Assembly: GCF_000178975.2 (NCBI RefSeq)
Contig: NC_015064.1
Span: 434,001-498,000, forward strand
Origin: Granulicella tundricola MP5ACTX9
GTDB taxonomy: Bacteria; Acidobacteriota; Terriglobia; Terriglobales; Acidobacteriaceae
Length of the DNA: 64,000 nt
Direction: 5' to 3'
This document shows positions 26,352 to 34,128 of the stretch, in pieces (the stretch's first letter is position 1; every line of letters begins with the position of its first letter). The position numbers were made by a program, and so were the translations under genes. The notes beneath the pieces were generated by a model. It was given only the letters and a program-made list of their open reading frames with translations, did no database searches and was not told the origin of the DNA.

Positions 26352-27479
26352 ATGAATCAAGCTGGCGGGAAACTGAAAGAGAAGAGTCACTACGAAATTC
26401 TGGATGGACTGCGTGGTGTGGCCTCGCTGATGGTGGTGTGTTTTCACTGCTTTGAGGCGTTTGCGGATGAAAACCGCTTCAAGCAGATCATCAACCACGG
26501 CTACCTGGCGGTGGACTTCTTCTTCCTGCTGTCCGGCTTCGTGGTGGCGTACGCGTATGACGACCGCTGGGGCCGTATGACCCAGTGGGAGTTCTACAAA
26601 AGACGTCTGATCCGCCTGCAGCCGATGGTGATCGCAGGCAGCGTGATTGGAGCGGCGCTCTTCTACTTCCAGGCCGGCCCCCTGTGGCCCATGATCGCGA
26701 CAGTGCCGGTCTGGAAGATGCTCCTCGTCATGCTGGTGGGCTTCACGATGATTCCGCTGCTGCCGTCCATGGACATCCGCGGCTGGCACGAGATGCATCC
26801 TCTGAACGGACCGGCGTGGTCCCTGTTCTTTGAGTACGTGGCGAATATTCTGTACGCAGTCGGGATTCGGAAGCTCTCCAACAAGGCGCTGGGAGTGCTG
26901 GTCACGCTCTCCGGAGCGTTCCTGGTGCAGTATCTGGTTTGGGGTCCGAAGGGGGATGTGATCGGCGGGTGGGCTGTAGACCACACGCAGCTGCACATCG
27001 GCTTCGCCCGGTTGCTCTACCCGTTCTTTGCGGGCATGCTCCTCATGCGGCTGGGTAAACGCATTCATCTGCGCGGAGCGTTTCTCTGGTGCAGTCTGTT
27101 GCTGGTGGCGTTGCTCGCCATGCCGAGAATCGGCGGCCCGGAGCATCTCTGGATGAACGGGCTCTATGAGGCGGCCTGCATCGTCGTGCTGTTCCCGGTG
27201 ATCGTCGCAATGGGCGCAGGGGATCAGGTGCGGGGACGCTTCGCAATCAAACTCTGCAAGTTCTTCGGTGAGATCTCTTATCCGCTCTACATCACGCACT
27301 ACCCGCTGATCTACATCTACACAGCCTGGGCGATCAAGAATAAGGTCCCGGCGGCACAAGGGGCTGTTGTGGGCGTGGGGCTGGTGGTGACGGCAGTGGC
27401 GATCGCATATGCCTGCCTGAAGCTGTATGACGAGCCAGTGAGGAAGTGGTTGCAACGGACTTTTAGCACAGCAGGATAG
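26352..27479 (+). CDS. Acyltransferase 3 family membrane protein
   Basis: 375 residues, about 10 membrane helices. The family start motif is YEILDGLRGVASLMVVCFHC, followed by the R/K-rich loop FYKRRLIRLQPM and PAWSLFFEY. These O-acyltransferases put acetyl or other acyl groups on surface sugars, peptidoglycan or lipids. No glycan cluster is adjacent, so the substrate cannot be told. The following 250 bp holds one copy of the inverted GTGGTGA element. Confidence 0.9.
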   Translation: MNQAGGKLKEKSHYEILDGLRGVASLMVVCFHCFEAFADENRFKQIINHGYLAVDFFFLLSGFVVAYAYDDRWGRMTQWEFYKRRLIRLQPMVIAGSVIGAALFYFQAGPLWPMIATVPVWKMLLVMLVGFTMIPLLPSMDIRGWHEMHPLNGPAWSLFFEYVANILYAVGIRKLSNKALGVLVTLSGAFLVQYLVWGPKGDVIGGWAVDHTQLHIGFARLLYPFFAGMLLMRLGKRIHLRGAFLWCSLLLVALLAMPRIGGPEHLWMNGLYEAACIVVLFPVIVAMGAGDQVRGRFAIKLCKFFGEISYPLYITHYPLIYIYTAWAIKNKVPAAQGAVVGVGLVVTAVAIAYACLKLYDEPVRKWLQRTFSTAG

Positions 27480-27560
27480 TGAAGAAGGATTCCACTGTTA
27501 GGACCTTTTCGGATCGTTGCCTTCCTGATCGGGTGTCGCTCCGTCGAGAAACACCGCTGC

Positions 27561-27716
27561 AAAGTGTGGTGCTTTTGTGGTGGGTTTATGGTGAGTTTGT
27601 GGTGATTTGCGGTGCGTAATTGTGGCTGTTTAGTCGCATTTTTGCCTATGCCACCCGATTAAACAGGGATCAAAGCGGGAGAAAAAGGTAAAACTCACCA
27701 CAAGTCACCACAAATG
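27561..27716. repeat. GTGGTGA element, left copy (inverted relative to right copy)
   Basis: A cluster of GTGGTG repeats (27565-27615), a ~75 bp core with TTTTTGCCTATGCCACCCG, then a CACCACA cluster (27694-27714). Read on the minus strand it aligns over its whole length with 29738-29888. The two copies flank the L,D-transpeptidase gene. Confidence 0.8.
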
Positions 27717-27731
27717 CCTGCAAGCCCGGGC

Positions 27732-29609
27732 TTAGGTGGTGTCGCCGAACTTGGTCTTGGGGTCTACGTGCTGTTGCTGGGAGGGGTAAGGCATGCCCTT
27801 GGCGAGGACGTCTTCCAGTTGTTTGTCGTAGTGGTAGATGTCGTCGAAGAAGTCCACCTGGCCGTTCTCATCGACGCGGGCGGTGGCGTAAAAGATGACG
27901 ATGGGGATCTGCTTGGTGAGGTTGACCTGGTGGTTGTCGGCGCCGTTCTGCATGGCGTCGGTGACCTTCTGGAGGTCCCAGTTGCGGGGTGTGTTTTGCA
28001 GGACCCAGACGGCGAGCTGGTCGGGGTGCTCGACGCGCACGCAGCCGTGGGAGAAGTCTCGGCGGGAGCGGGCGAAGAGCTGCTGGGCCGGGGTGGAGTG
28101 GAGGTAGATGTCGTACTCGTTGGGGAACATGAACTTGATGAGGCCTAACGAGTTCTTGGGGCCGGGCTTCTCGCGCACGACTACGCCGCCACGTTCTATG
28201 GATTCGGCTGAGGCGTTGACGTGCGCGCCTTTGGCGTCCACGGTCTCGAAGTTGTGGGCTTCGAGGTAGCCTACGCCGGACTTGGCGATGTGGCCGGCCA
28301 GCTCCTTCTTGATGATGGAGACGGGCACGTTCCAGAAGGGGCGGAAGATGACGTATTTCATCATGTGGGTGAAGACGGGCGTCTGGTGCTCGCCGACGAC
28401 CTGCCCGACGACGACGTTCATCTTGAACTGCTGCTGGTGATCTTCGCCGAAGCCGCGCAGGACGAACTCGGGTAGATTGACCTGGAGCGGTGCGTGGAGG
28501 TAAGGGTCGGGCAGCCAGCGGAGGCGCTCGAGCGAGTCTGCGAGCTGCTGGGAGCGGGCCGTGAGGGGGACGTTGAGCGAGGTGACGGTGGCAGCGGTGA
28601 GCTGGCCGTTGGCAGTAAGGCTATGGCGGGACTGGTAGTGTTTGACCGCGTCTGCGAGGTCTGCCGTGTAGACGGTGCTGGGGACGTGGGCCGGGGGTGC
28701 AGCGGCTTCAGTGGCTGCGGGTGCGGCCTGGGACTTGCCGCGGGCTCGCGCGAAGGCCTTGCCGATGGAGGCCCTGGCGGCGGCTGTGCGGGTCGGCTTC
28801 GGCGCTTCAGGAGCGGGTGCCGGCGCGGGTGCTTCCGGTGCGGTTGGCTCGCCGGCGAGATCGCCCTCAAGCTGAAGGCGGGCGGCCAGGGCTTCGGCTG
28901 CGGGGTAGTGGCCGCCGGAGGTGATTGGCTTGTCGACTGCCGGCAGAGGCTCCGGGGTGCCTTGTTGCTTGGCGAGATCGTTGTAATGGGCGAGGGCCTT
29001 TTCGGTCTCGCGATACTGATCGGAGTCGGGCTCGACAGAGGCGATGAGCTTGGGGACGTCGTCGGCGTCGACGGCGTTGTCGGAGACGAACTCGGGCAGG
29101 TCGTACTTCTTCTGCTGGACGTCGATGTCGAAGTTGAAGTGCGTGGGATTGACTCGGCCGATGCGAAGATCGGAGATATAACGCATGACGGAGACGGTCA
29201 TGGCGGCGTCGAAGGTGGCGGTGTCGTTATCGTCTTTCGCGGCCAGTTTCCTGGTGCGATCAGTCCAGAGAGAGGCGTCGTAGTCCTCCGCGTTGAGGCC
29301 CTTGGCGGCGGCGGACTGGAAGGCCTGGATGAAGGCTGCGGCTTGCGCGGTTGGCTGGCCGTTATCGACCCATGCGACCTCATAGTTGCGATCGTCGTAG
29401 AAGGTCTGGACGAGAGGCTGGTAGTCGGCGTAGTTGGGCCAGTGCATGACCTTGATGGTCTTGGACGCGACGATGGGCTTGAGCTGGTCGGCGAAGGCGT
29501 CTGATTTGGGCTTGGAACGGGTCTTGCGGAAGCGCTTGCAGCCGCCTGAAAGCAGGACCAGCGAGAGCGCAGAGAGAGTAAGGGCTTTACGAAACTTTGG
29601 GTTCATCAT
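27732..29609 (-). CDS. L,D-transpeptidase, YcbB/LdtD type lipoprotein
   Basis: About 625 residues. Lipobox LSGGC near residue 25. An N-terminal YcbB scaffold domain (about 45-230) is followed by a low-complexity Ala/Pro-rich segment (about 250-320) and a peptidoglycan-binding-like segment (LADAVKHYQSRHSLTANGQL, about 330-360). The catalytic YkuD domain (about 385-560) carries HGCVRVEHP with the nucleophilic Cys. It forms 3-3 crosslinks in peptidoglycan or attaches lipoproteins. The start is one of two adjacent ATGs (29609 or 29606), after AAGGAA. Confidence 0.88.
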   Translation of the reverse strand: MMNPKFRKALTLSALSLVLLSGGCKRFRKTRSKPKSDAFADQLKPIVASKTIKVMHWPNYADYQPLVQTFYDDRNYEVAWVDNGQPTAQAAAFIQAFQSAAAKGLNAEDYDASLWTDRTRKLAAKDDNDTATFDAAMTVSVMRYISDLRIGRVNPTHFNFDIDVQQKKYDLPEFVSDNAVDADDVPKLIASVEPDSDQYRETEKALAHYNDLAKQQGTPEPLPAVDKPITSGGHYPAAEALAARLQLEGDLAGEPTAPEAPAPAPAPEAPKPTRTAAARASIGKAFARARGKSQAAPAATEAAAPPAHVPSTVYTADLADAVKHYQSRHSLTANGQLTAATVTSLNVPLTARSQQLADSLERLRWLPDPYLHAPLQVNLPEFVLRGFGEDHQQQFKMNVVVGQVVGEHQTPVFTHMMKYVIFRPFWNVPVSIIKKELAGHIAKSGVGYLEAHNFETVDAKGAHVNASAESIERGGVVVREKPGPKNSLGLIKFMFPNEYDIYLHSTPAQQLFARSRRDFSHGCVRVEHPDQLAVWVLQNTPRNWDLQKVTDAMQNGADNHQVNLTKQIPIVIFYATARVDENGQVDFFDDIYHYDKQLEDVLAKGMPYPSQQQHVDPKTKFGDTT

Positions 29610-29737
29610 GAGAGGCCGCGTTCCTTGAGGTTGGAGCTGTAAGTTTCGTATGCACAGTAGGATGCCATGAAACAGGGTAAAGACCGCGCGAAAATGAGGG
29701 TGTGTTTTTCGGAGCGGCTGAAAGCGGATCTTCGGGG

Positions 29738-29888
29738 TTTGTGGTGAATTGTGGTGAGTTTTGGGTGTTTCACCGGTTTTCTTACCTGTTACTTCGGGTA
29801 GCGTAGGCAAAAAGCGAACAAAGGGGGAACATTAACGTACCACAAATCACCACAAACTCACCATGAACGAACCACAAATCACCACGTT
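29738..29888. repeat. GTGGTGA element, right copy
   Basis: TTTGTGGTGAATTGTGGTGA opens the element; the core contains TCGGGTAGCGTAGGCAAAAA; ACCACAAATCACCACAAACT and one more CACCAC cluster close it. It is the inverted partner of 27561-27716. Confidence 0.8.
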
Positions 29889-30242
29889 TTTGATGGGATG
29901 GCCGGACGATGGGCAGCTATGAGTGTGGTCTGTCGATAGGTTGGTGAAGTGGGAATACGATGTACAGGTTCGGAGAAAAGGTCCGACCTTTCAGATATTG
30001 AGTGGTCTGCGTCAGGACGGTCTGTCGCTTGTGCCTGCCATGCCAGTTTGCGGATGTCACAAACGCTGACAGCTTGGATCAGCACAAGCATTTCGCGGTA
30101 CAAATCCCGTCCGGACCGCTTGAGCGAGTGCTCAATGAGCGCATTGGCCTGTTATCGCTAGTCGAGACGACTACCTGTTGCTTCCCATAAGCCGAATTAT
30201 GAGGACTAATAAGTGATGACTCACCAGACTGTCAGGAGCCGG
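29889..30242. other. Intergenic stretch without recognised gene
   Basis: Lower GC than the flanks. Only short overlapping open frames without ribosome-binding sites; no hairpin or promoter I can support. It lies between the right GTGGTGA element and the GIY-YIG gene end and may be decayed accessory DNA. Confidence 0.5.
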
Positions 30243-30710
30243 TCATGTCCGTTCGATCTTCGAGCGCAAGAGCGCCATGTCGCAAAACTTGTGTATTAGC
30301 GAACGCTCCTCATCCCGGTTCGCGGTCTTGTAGTCGAACGCAGCGAGAAAGTTCAGCAAGGTGTACCCGGCCAACAGGAATTCACGAATCAGAACCTTTT
30401 CGTCCTGTAAATGCGCTTCTGACGGTCGGTAGAAGAAATCGACACGGCATGGCTTTTGAGTTCGCAGGTATTTAATAGCTTCCCCCACACGGAAATCTGT
30501 TGGGGCATGAAACTGAGCTGTGGTGTAGTCGCCTATCCTGTCGCAAAGTCGACCAGTTTGCCCGACGTATAGAGGAAATTGACCAGTGTTCGCCGTCACA
30601 ATAATCGCGTAGACATGAGTGCCCGAATCGGCTGGAGCGGCCTCAAGGCAAGCACCCCACTCTGTTGTCGCAAAGCCATTCAGAAGGGAGCCCAACGGTA
30701 CGGTTATCAT
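30243..30710 (-). CDS. GIY-YIG-like nuclease
   Basis: 155 residues. Residues ~32-70 match the GIY-YIG core in degenerate form: VYAIIVTAN (GIY position), PLYVGQTGRL (YIG position) and a downstream Arg in CDRIGDY. A candidate metal-binding Glu lies in LQDEKVLIREFL. The C-terminal ~50 residues are helical. The start codon overlaps the stop of the upstream TIR-like gene (ATGA), so the two are translationally coupled. Expected to cut or nick nucleic acid; may act in defence with its partner. Family call by motif only. Confidence 0.65.
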   Translation of the reverse strand: MITVPLGSLLNGFATTEWGACLEAAPADSGTHVYAIIVTANTGQFPLYVGQTGRLCDRIGDYTTAQFHAPTDFRVGEAIKYLRTQKPCRVDFFYRPSEAHLQDEKVLIREFLLAGYTLLNFLAAFDYKTANRDEERSLIHKFCDMALLRSKIERT

Positions 30711-31738
30711 TCCATGATGCTCCTCGAAGAGACACGGCCGCTTCCACCCGCGAGACTGAATATCTCCCTAATCGGCTTCTCGGCTCGCAAGAGCTTGCCA
30801 TCAACGGTGGCCTCCGCCACGATTACACCGTTCATCGTCAAGTCGTAGGCTTCTTGCCTGATCAGACCCGTCAGCTCCTTCATTTCGAGGTGGCCGATTG
30901 CGATTTCTACTGACACGATCTGGAGGGAATCGCCCGGAAATATCGGTGTATTGCTGAAATTTGCTTCGGTATGCCGGAACACCCTTATCCCCGCTCGCTC
31001 CGACTTAACCTCAGCCATGTAGTTTACTGAGGCAAACTTCAGCAACGCCGCTGGCACCATCAACTGGCACCCGTACTCACGAATCCTTGTGGAAGTCGTC
31101 AGATTCTGCAACTCTCCGATGACATTGATGGTGGTGACTTCGCCATTGCGGCCCTTTTGGCCGACTCGAACCCGTACACGAGCCAGATTATTCTCTTCAG
31201 GCGCAGTCGTCTCTTGGCTAGCACCTGACGCTTCCAGCAGGACATTCATCTTGATCGCGAGATGGCGAGAAACCATCCTTCGAAACTCATGAACATCTGG
31301 GAAATCAAAGGCGACGCCGCGCTGCCTCATCCGCCCCTTGTAGTCCTGCACGGCAGCTAGTTGTGCCGCGTCGTGAGTCATTGGCACCGCAGCCTGAGAG
31401 AAGTACAGGAATACCAGTTTCTTTCGGTCTACTGATCGCTCGATTTCCTCAATGGTCCCTGATTGTGCGACGCCGCTCGGAGTGCCAGCACGATGCCAGA
31501 AGACCCCGAACAGAATGTCAGCGTTGTCCACTATCTGCTTGTTAATGATTTCCTGCGGCCTGTCTCCCATTTCTGGGTAGACATCCAGCTCCCATCGCCT
31601 GGGCTGAAGAATCACGTTTGTTGACCTTGAATGAGCCGCATTCCAGTCTTCAATACAATCGACGATAATCTGTCGTTCTGCCAGGACATCGCCGGGCGAA
31701 GCGATCAGGACTTCATAGCAACTCGCAGGTCTAGGCAT
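30707..31738 (-). CDS. TIR-like/DUF4062 N-terminal domain protein with C-terminal beta-sandwich
   Basis: 343 residues. Residues 8-112 have the SPGDV-x-x-ER type of DUF4062/TIR-like fold (YEVLIASPGDVLAERQIIVD, RRWELDVYPEMG, ADILFGVFWHRAGTPSG, SGTIEEIERSV, LVFLYFS). Related domains act as nucleotide-processing or signalling effectors in NTPase and defence proteins. Residues ~115-170 are linker helices; ~180-335 look like a beta-sandwich sensor (ARVRVRVGQKGRNGEVTTIN). TAAAAT is 6 nt before the ATG. It overlaps the GIY-YIG gene by 4 bp, and an IS sits about 60 bp upstream. Confidence 0.65.
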   Translation of the reverse strand: MPRPASCYEVLIASPGDVLAERQIIVDCIEDWNAAHSRSTNVILQPRRWELDVYPEMGDRPQEIINKQIVDNADILFGVFWHRAGTPSGVAQSGTIEEIERSVDRKKLVFLYFSQAAVPMTHDAAQLAAVQDYKGRMRQRGVAFDFPDVHEFRRMVSRHLAIKMNVLLEASGASQETTAPEENNLARVRVRVGQKGRNGEVTTINVIGELQNLTTSTRIREYGCQLMVPAALLKFASVNYMAEVKSERAGIRVFRHTEANFSNTPIFPGDSLQIVSVEIAIGHLEMKELTGLIRQEAYDLTMNGVIVAEATVDGKLLRAEKPIREIFSLAGGSGRVSSRSIME

Positions 31739-31810
31739 GGAGCGATTTTACGCCGTTGACCTAAAGAGTAACCGCAGCTAAATGAATCCTCATAATGTAT
31801 GGTCCGCCGC

Positions 31811-32107
31811 GCGACTGCAAGGGTTAGTTTGGGCGAGAAGACAAGTCTGCGCAAATGTATTCGGCCTTTGAGTGGAGATGCTTCCTCCTGGCCATGATGA
31901 GATGCGCGTGTGTGTGGCCTTATAAACGCCTCGGTCGTTGAAGACCATTATCAGGATCAGGCTCTTAGACACGCCGTTGTGACTGTTCTTTCGTCCTTGC
32001 TGTCCTATGCAGACTTCGGTGGGGAAAGTTTATAGATCCGTCGTCGGAGTGAGGGAAAGTGGGAACGCGAAGCGTTTCCAAGCCGAAGGCGTCTTTTCCT
32101 CACTTGC
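31811..32107 (-). ncRNA. Candidate bridge-RNA region of the IS1111-type element
   Basis: About 300 bp without a plausible gene between the transposase stop and the IS end. In IS1111-group elements the target/donor-specifying RNA comes from this 3' side. I did not fold it and cannot place the loops, so this marks a region, not a transcript. Confidence 0.4.
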
Positions 32108-33133
32108 TCAGGCTGGCACGGTTGTTGACCTGTACTCGTTGCCGCTCGACAGTACCGCCCAGGCGACACGGGCGAGCTTGTTGGCCATGGCGACTACGAC
32201 GACGTTCTTATGAGCCCTGGCGTCCAGCTTGTCTAGCCAGGCCCCGATGGGCGCACGGTCTCGCCGGATGCGCAGCACGGCAGCTCGGGCGCCGTGGATC
32301 AGGATCTTGCGCAGGTAGACGTTGCCTCGCTTGCTGATGCCGAGCAGCTTCGCCTTGCCTCCAGTCGAATACTGTCGCGGCACAACGCCCAGCCACGCAG
32401 CGAACTCGCGGCCCTTGCGGAAAGCAGCGCCGTTGCCGATTGCAGCAACGATGGCTGTCGCAACCACCGGCCCGATGCCTGGGATCTGCCGGATGCGCGT
32501 GCAGCCAGCATCTGCCGCGGAGATCCGCTCCAGTTCGTCATTGAGTTCTTCGACCTGCCGCTCGACGGTCTTCCACTCATCCCACAGCGTGTTGATCAGG
32601 TTACGCATCAATGGCGTCAGGCCGGCTTCCGCGTTCTCGAGGATGTCGGCCATGGCAGCCTTGAGCTTCGCCGGCGTCTTTGCAAACACCAGACCTCTTT
32701 CAAGCAGGAACGCGCGCAGTTGGTTGATCACGGCCGTCCGTCGAGAGATCAGCCGGTCACGAACACGGTGGATCGCCTGCAGATCCAGCTGGTCATCTGT
32801 CTTGATCGGGACGAAGCGCATGTTCTTGCGATCCACCGCCTCAGCGATCGCTTCCGCATCAACGAAGTCGTTCTTGTTCGACTTCACGAAAGGCTTCACA
32901 AACTGCGCCGCGATCAGACGAACATCATGGCCCTGACTCCGCAAGGCACGGCCGAGGAAATGAGCTCCCGAGCAGGCTTCCAAACCGATCAGGGAAGACT
33001 GCAAGTTGGCCGTATAGGCCAACAGCTGCTTCTTCGAAAACTTTTTTTTCACCAGCAGCTTGCCAGCCGCTCCCAATGCCACAAGATGAAAGGTCGTCTT
33101 CCCCAGGTCGATGCCAACGGACTGTATCTGCAT
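32108..33133 (-). CDS. IS110-family transposase
   Basis: 341 residues. The N-terminal RuvC-like DEDD domain shows Asp in VGIDLGKTTFHL, Glu in LIGLEACSGAHF and two Asp in KNDFVDAEAIAEA. The C-terminal Transposase_20 domain (about 205-295) contains IPGIGPVVATAIVAAIG and the Ser-bearing YSTGGKAKLLGISKRGN. All key residues are intact, so it is probably active. IS110 enzymes recombine donor and target guided by a structured RNA. Confidence 0.95.
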   Translation of the reverse strand: MQIQSVGIDLGKTTFHLVALGAAGKLLVKKKFSKKQLLAYTANLQSSLIGLEACSGAHFLGRALRSQGHDVRLIAAQFVKPFVKSNKNDFVDAEAIAEAVDRKNMRFVPIKTDDQLDLQAIHRVRDRLISRRTAVINQLRAFLLERGLVFAKTPAKLKAAMADILENAEAGLTPLMRNLINTLWDEWKTVERQVEELNDELERISAADAGCTRIRQIPGIGPVVATAIVAAIGNGAAFRKGREFAAWLGVVPRQYSTGGKAKLLGISKRGNVYLRKILIHGARAAVLRIRRDRAPIGAWLDKLDARAHKNVVVVAMANKLARVAWAVLSSGNEYRSTTVPA

Positions 33134-33323
33134 AGCGATGATCCTCCTTGTCGAACCTGCTTCTACGATCCTCCTGGTAACACGGGAGAATCAAGCGGCG
33201 GACCATCTCATTAACGCCCTTCTCGTCAGTTTTGATCTTGGTGAGTGCGAAATCAACGCGCTCATCGAGCGCCGGATTAGCAATGCGGAGTCGGTATGCC
33301 GGTGTGTGGCCGAGGTGATCCAT

Positions 33324-33355
33324 CCCACGTCCCAGGTTCGGGACATGGGGCACCC
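33324..33355. repeat. Hairpin-ATGGGGCACCC repeat, copy 1
   Basis: CCCACGTCCCAGGTTCGGGA followed by CATGGGGCACCC. Stem GTCCC/GGGAC inside outer CCCA/TGGG. Homology to copy 2 continues ~20 bp further as AGTTGTGGCGAG. Confidence 0.65.
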
Positions 33356-33707
33356 AGAGTTGTGGCGAGTTCAGGGCAGCCAGGCTTCTGCACGTCTGAA
33401 AGCCTGGGCCCTCGGGAACAAGCTCCCGCGACACGTTGGTCCCGGAAACCTGAGTACTTCGCCTACTTATGAAAGCTGAGTGCCAACACAGGCGGATTTC
33501 CTGTCTCAAGTCGCCGCCAGTTGACGAAGGCCGAGCACTCGATGAGGGCGCTGTATTGATCCGGACAGCGCTTTGCGAACTGCTTGACGTTTTCAAGTGC
33601 AAGAGCCCGCTCAGGATGGGGTGGGAGGTGACGGCTTGTGGCACCGCTGAAGGGGTGCCCTTCCGGGACGTGACAGGGTGACGGGGGTGGCTGGTTGGGC
33701 GGCGGAA

Positions 33708-33739
33708 CCCACGTCCCAAACGCGGGACATGGGGCACCC
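33708..33739. repeat. Hairpin-ATGGGGCACCC repeat, copy 2
   Basis: CCCACGTCCCAAACGCGGGA then CATGGGGCACCC; only the loop differs from copy 1. Confidence 0.65.
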
Positions 33740-33788
33740 GGAGTTGTGGCGAGGTCAGGAGGACCGTCGTTTGCTTCCGCAAACGATA

Positions 33789-33832
33789 CCCACCCTCACC
33801 GACGATAGGACTGTCGGTGAGGATGGGGCACA
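33789..33832. repeat. Hairpin-ATGGGGCACCC repeat, copy 3 (different stem)
   Basis: The stem is CCTCACCGAC/GTCGGTGAGG (10 bp) with a 9-nt loop, then ATGGGGCAC. The stem is unrelated in sequence to copies 1 and 2 yet fully paired. Confidence 0.6.
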
Positions 33833-33885
33833 CGGCGTTTTGTTGCTGGGTTATGGGACCAGCAACTGCAACGGCGACTACGGAG

Positions 33886-33910
33886 ATTCTCCGCTTCGCG
33901 CAGAATGACG
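33886..33910. repeat. GATTC-stem-GAATGAC palindrome, copy 2
   Basis: ATTCT-C-CGC, loop TTC, GCG-C-AGAAT, then GAC. Preceded by CAACTGCAACGGCGACTACG. Confidence 0.65.
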
Positions 33911-33967
33911 GCGTAAGACAGACAACGACAGAAGCGAAGGCGACTATGTGTGGGTGAGGGTTTACTT

Positions 33968-34008
33968 CCCACCCATCGCAATGAAGCTTTGCGATGGATG
34001 GGGCACCC
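33968..34008. repeat. Hairpin-ATGGGGCACCC repeat, copy 4 (different stem)
   Basis: Stem ATCGCAA/TTGCGAT with a 6-nt loop, framed by CCC and GGATGGGGCACCC. Confidence 0.6.
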
Positions 34009-34061
34009 TGGGCTTTTGTTCGGGGTGAGGGAGAACACCCAACGGCAACGGCAGCTACTGA

Positions 34062-34086
34062 GATTCTCCGCTTCGCGCAGAATGAC
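34062..34086. repeat. GATTC-stem-GAATGAC palindrome, copy 3
   Basis: Same stem and loop as copy 2. Preceded by CCAACGGCAACGGCAGCTAC, linking the palindrome to AACGGC hexamers. Confidence 0.65.
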
Positions 34087-34128
34087 GGCTGTGGTGGTGA
34101 TGACCCCTGTGGTGTGGGTGGAGGAGGT

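Larger units (their letters stand above)
31799..33206 (-). mobile_element. Complete IS110-family (IS1111-type) insertion sequence
   Basis: Bounded by 12-bp inverted repeats ATGGTCCGCCGC (31799-31810) and GCGGCGGACCAT (33195-33206). Such subterminal inverted repeats distinguish the IS1111 subgroup from other IS110 elements. The transposase runs on the minus strand, leaving a ~300 bp non-coding stretch after its stop (31811-32107), where IS1111 members are expected to encode the bridge RNA. CTCAT occurs just outside both ends, possibly the shared core. True ends may lie a few bases beyond the repeats. Confidence 0.85.
33207..34128. other. Repeat-rich intergenic region next to the IS
   Basis: No convincing gene. 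The first ~110 bp next to the IS reads on the minus strand as RLRIANPALDERVDFALTKI, which could be a remnant of another gene cut by the insertion, but it is too short to assign. The rest is packed with four copies of the hairpin-ATGGGGCACCC family, two copies of the GAATGAC palindrome and a GGCACC/GGGTGCC hairpin near 33642-33661. Confidence 0.6.

Noticed and set aside
31790-31972. A 60-codon minus-strand frame within the IS non-coding end
   Set aside because: No ribosome-binding site, no similarity, and it crosses the IS inverted repeat.
32925-33833. A 302-codon minus-strand frame running into the IS
   Set aside because: It reads through hairpin repeats and into the transposase in another phase; repeated phrases come from the ATGGGGCACCC repeats.
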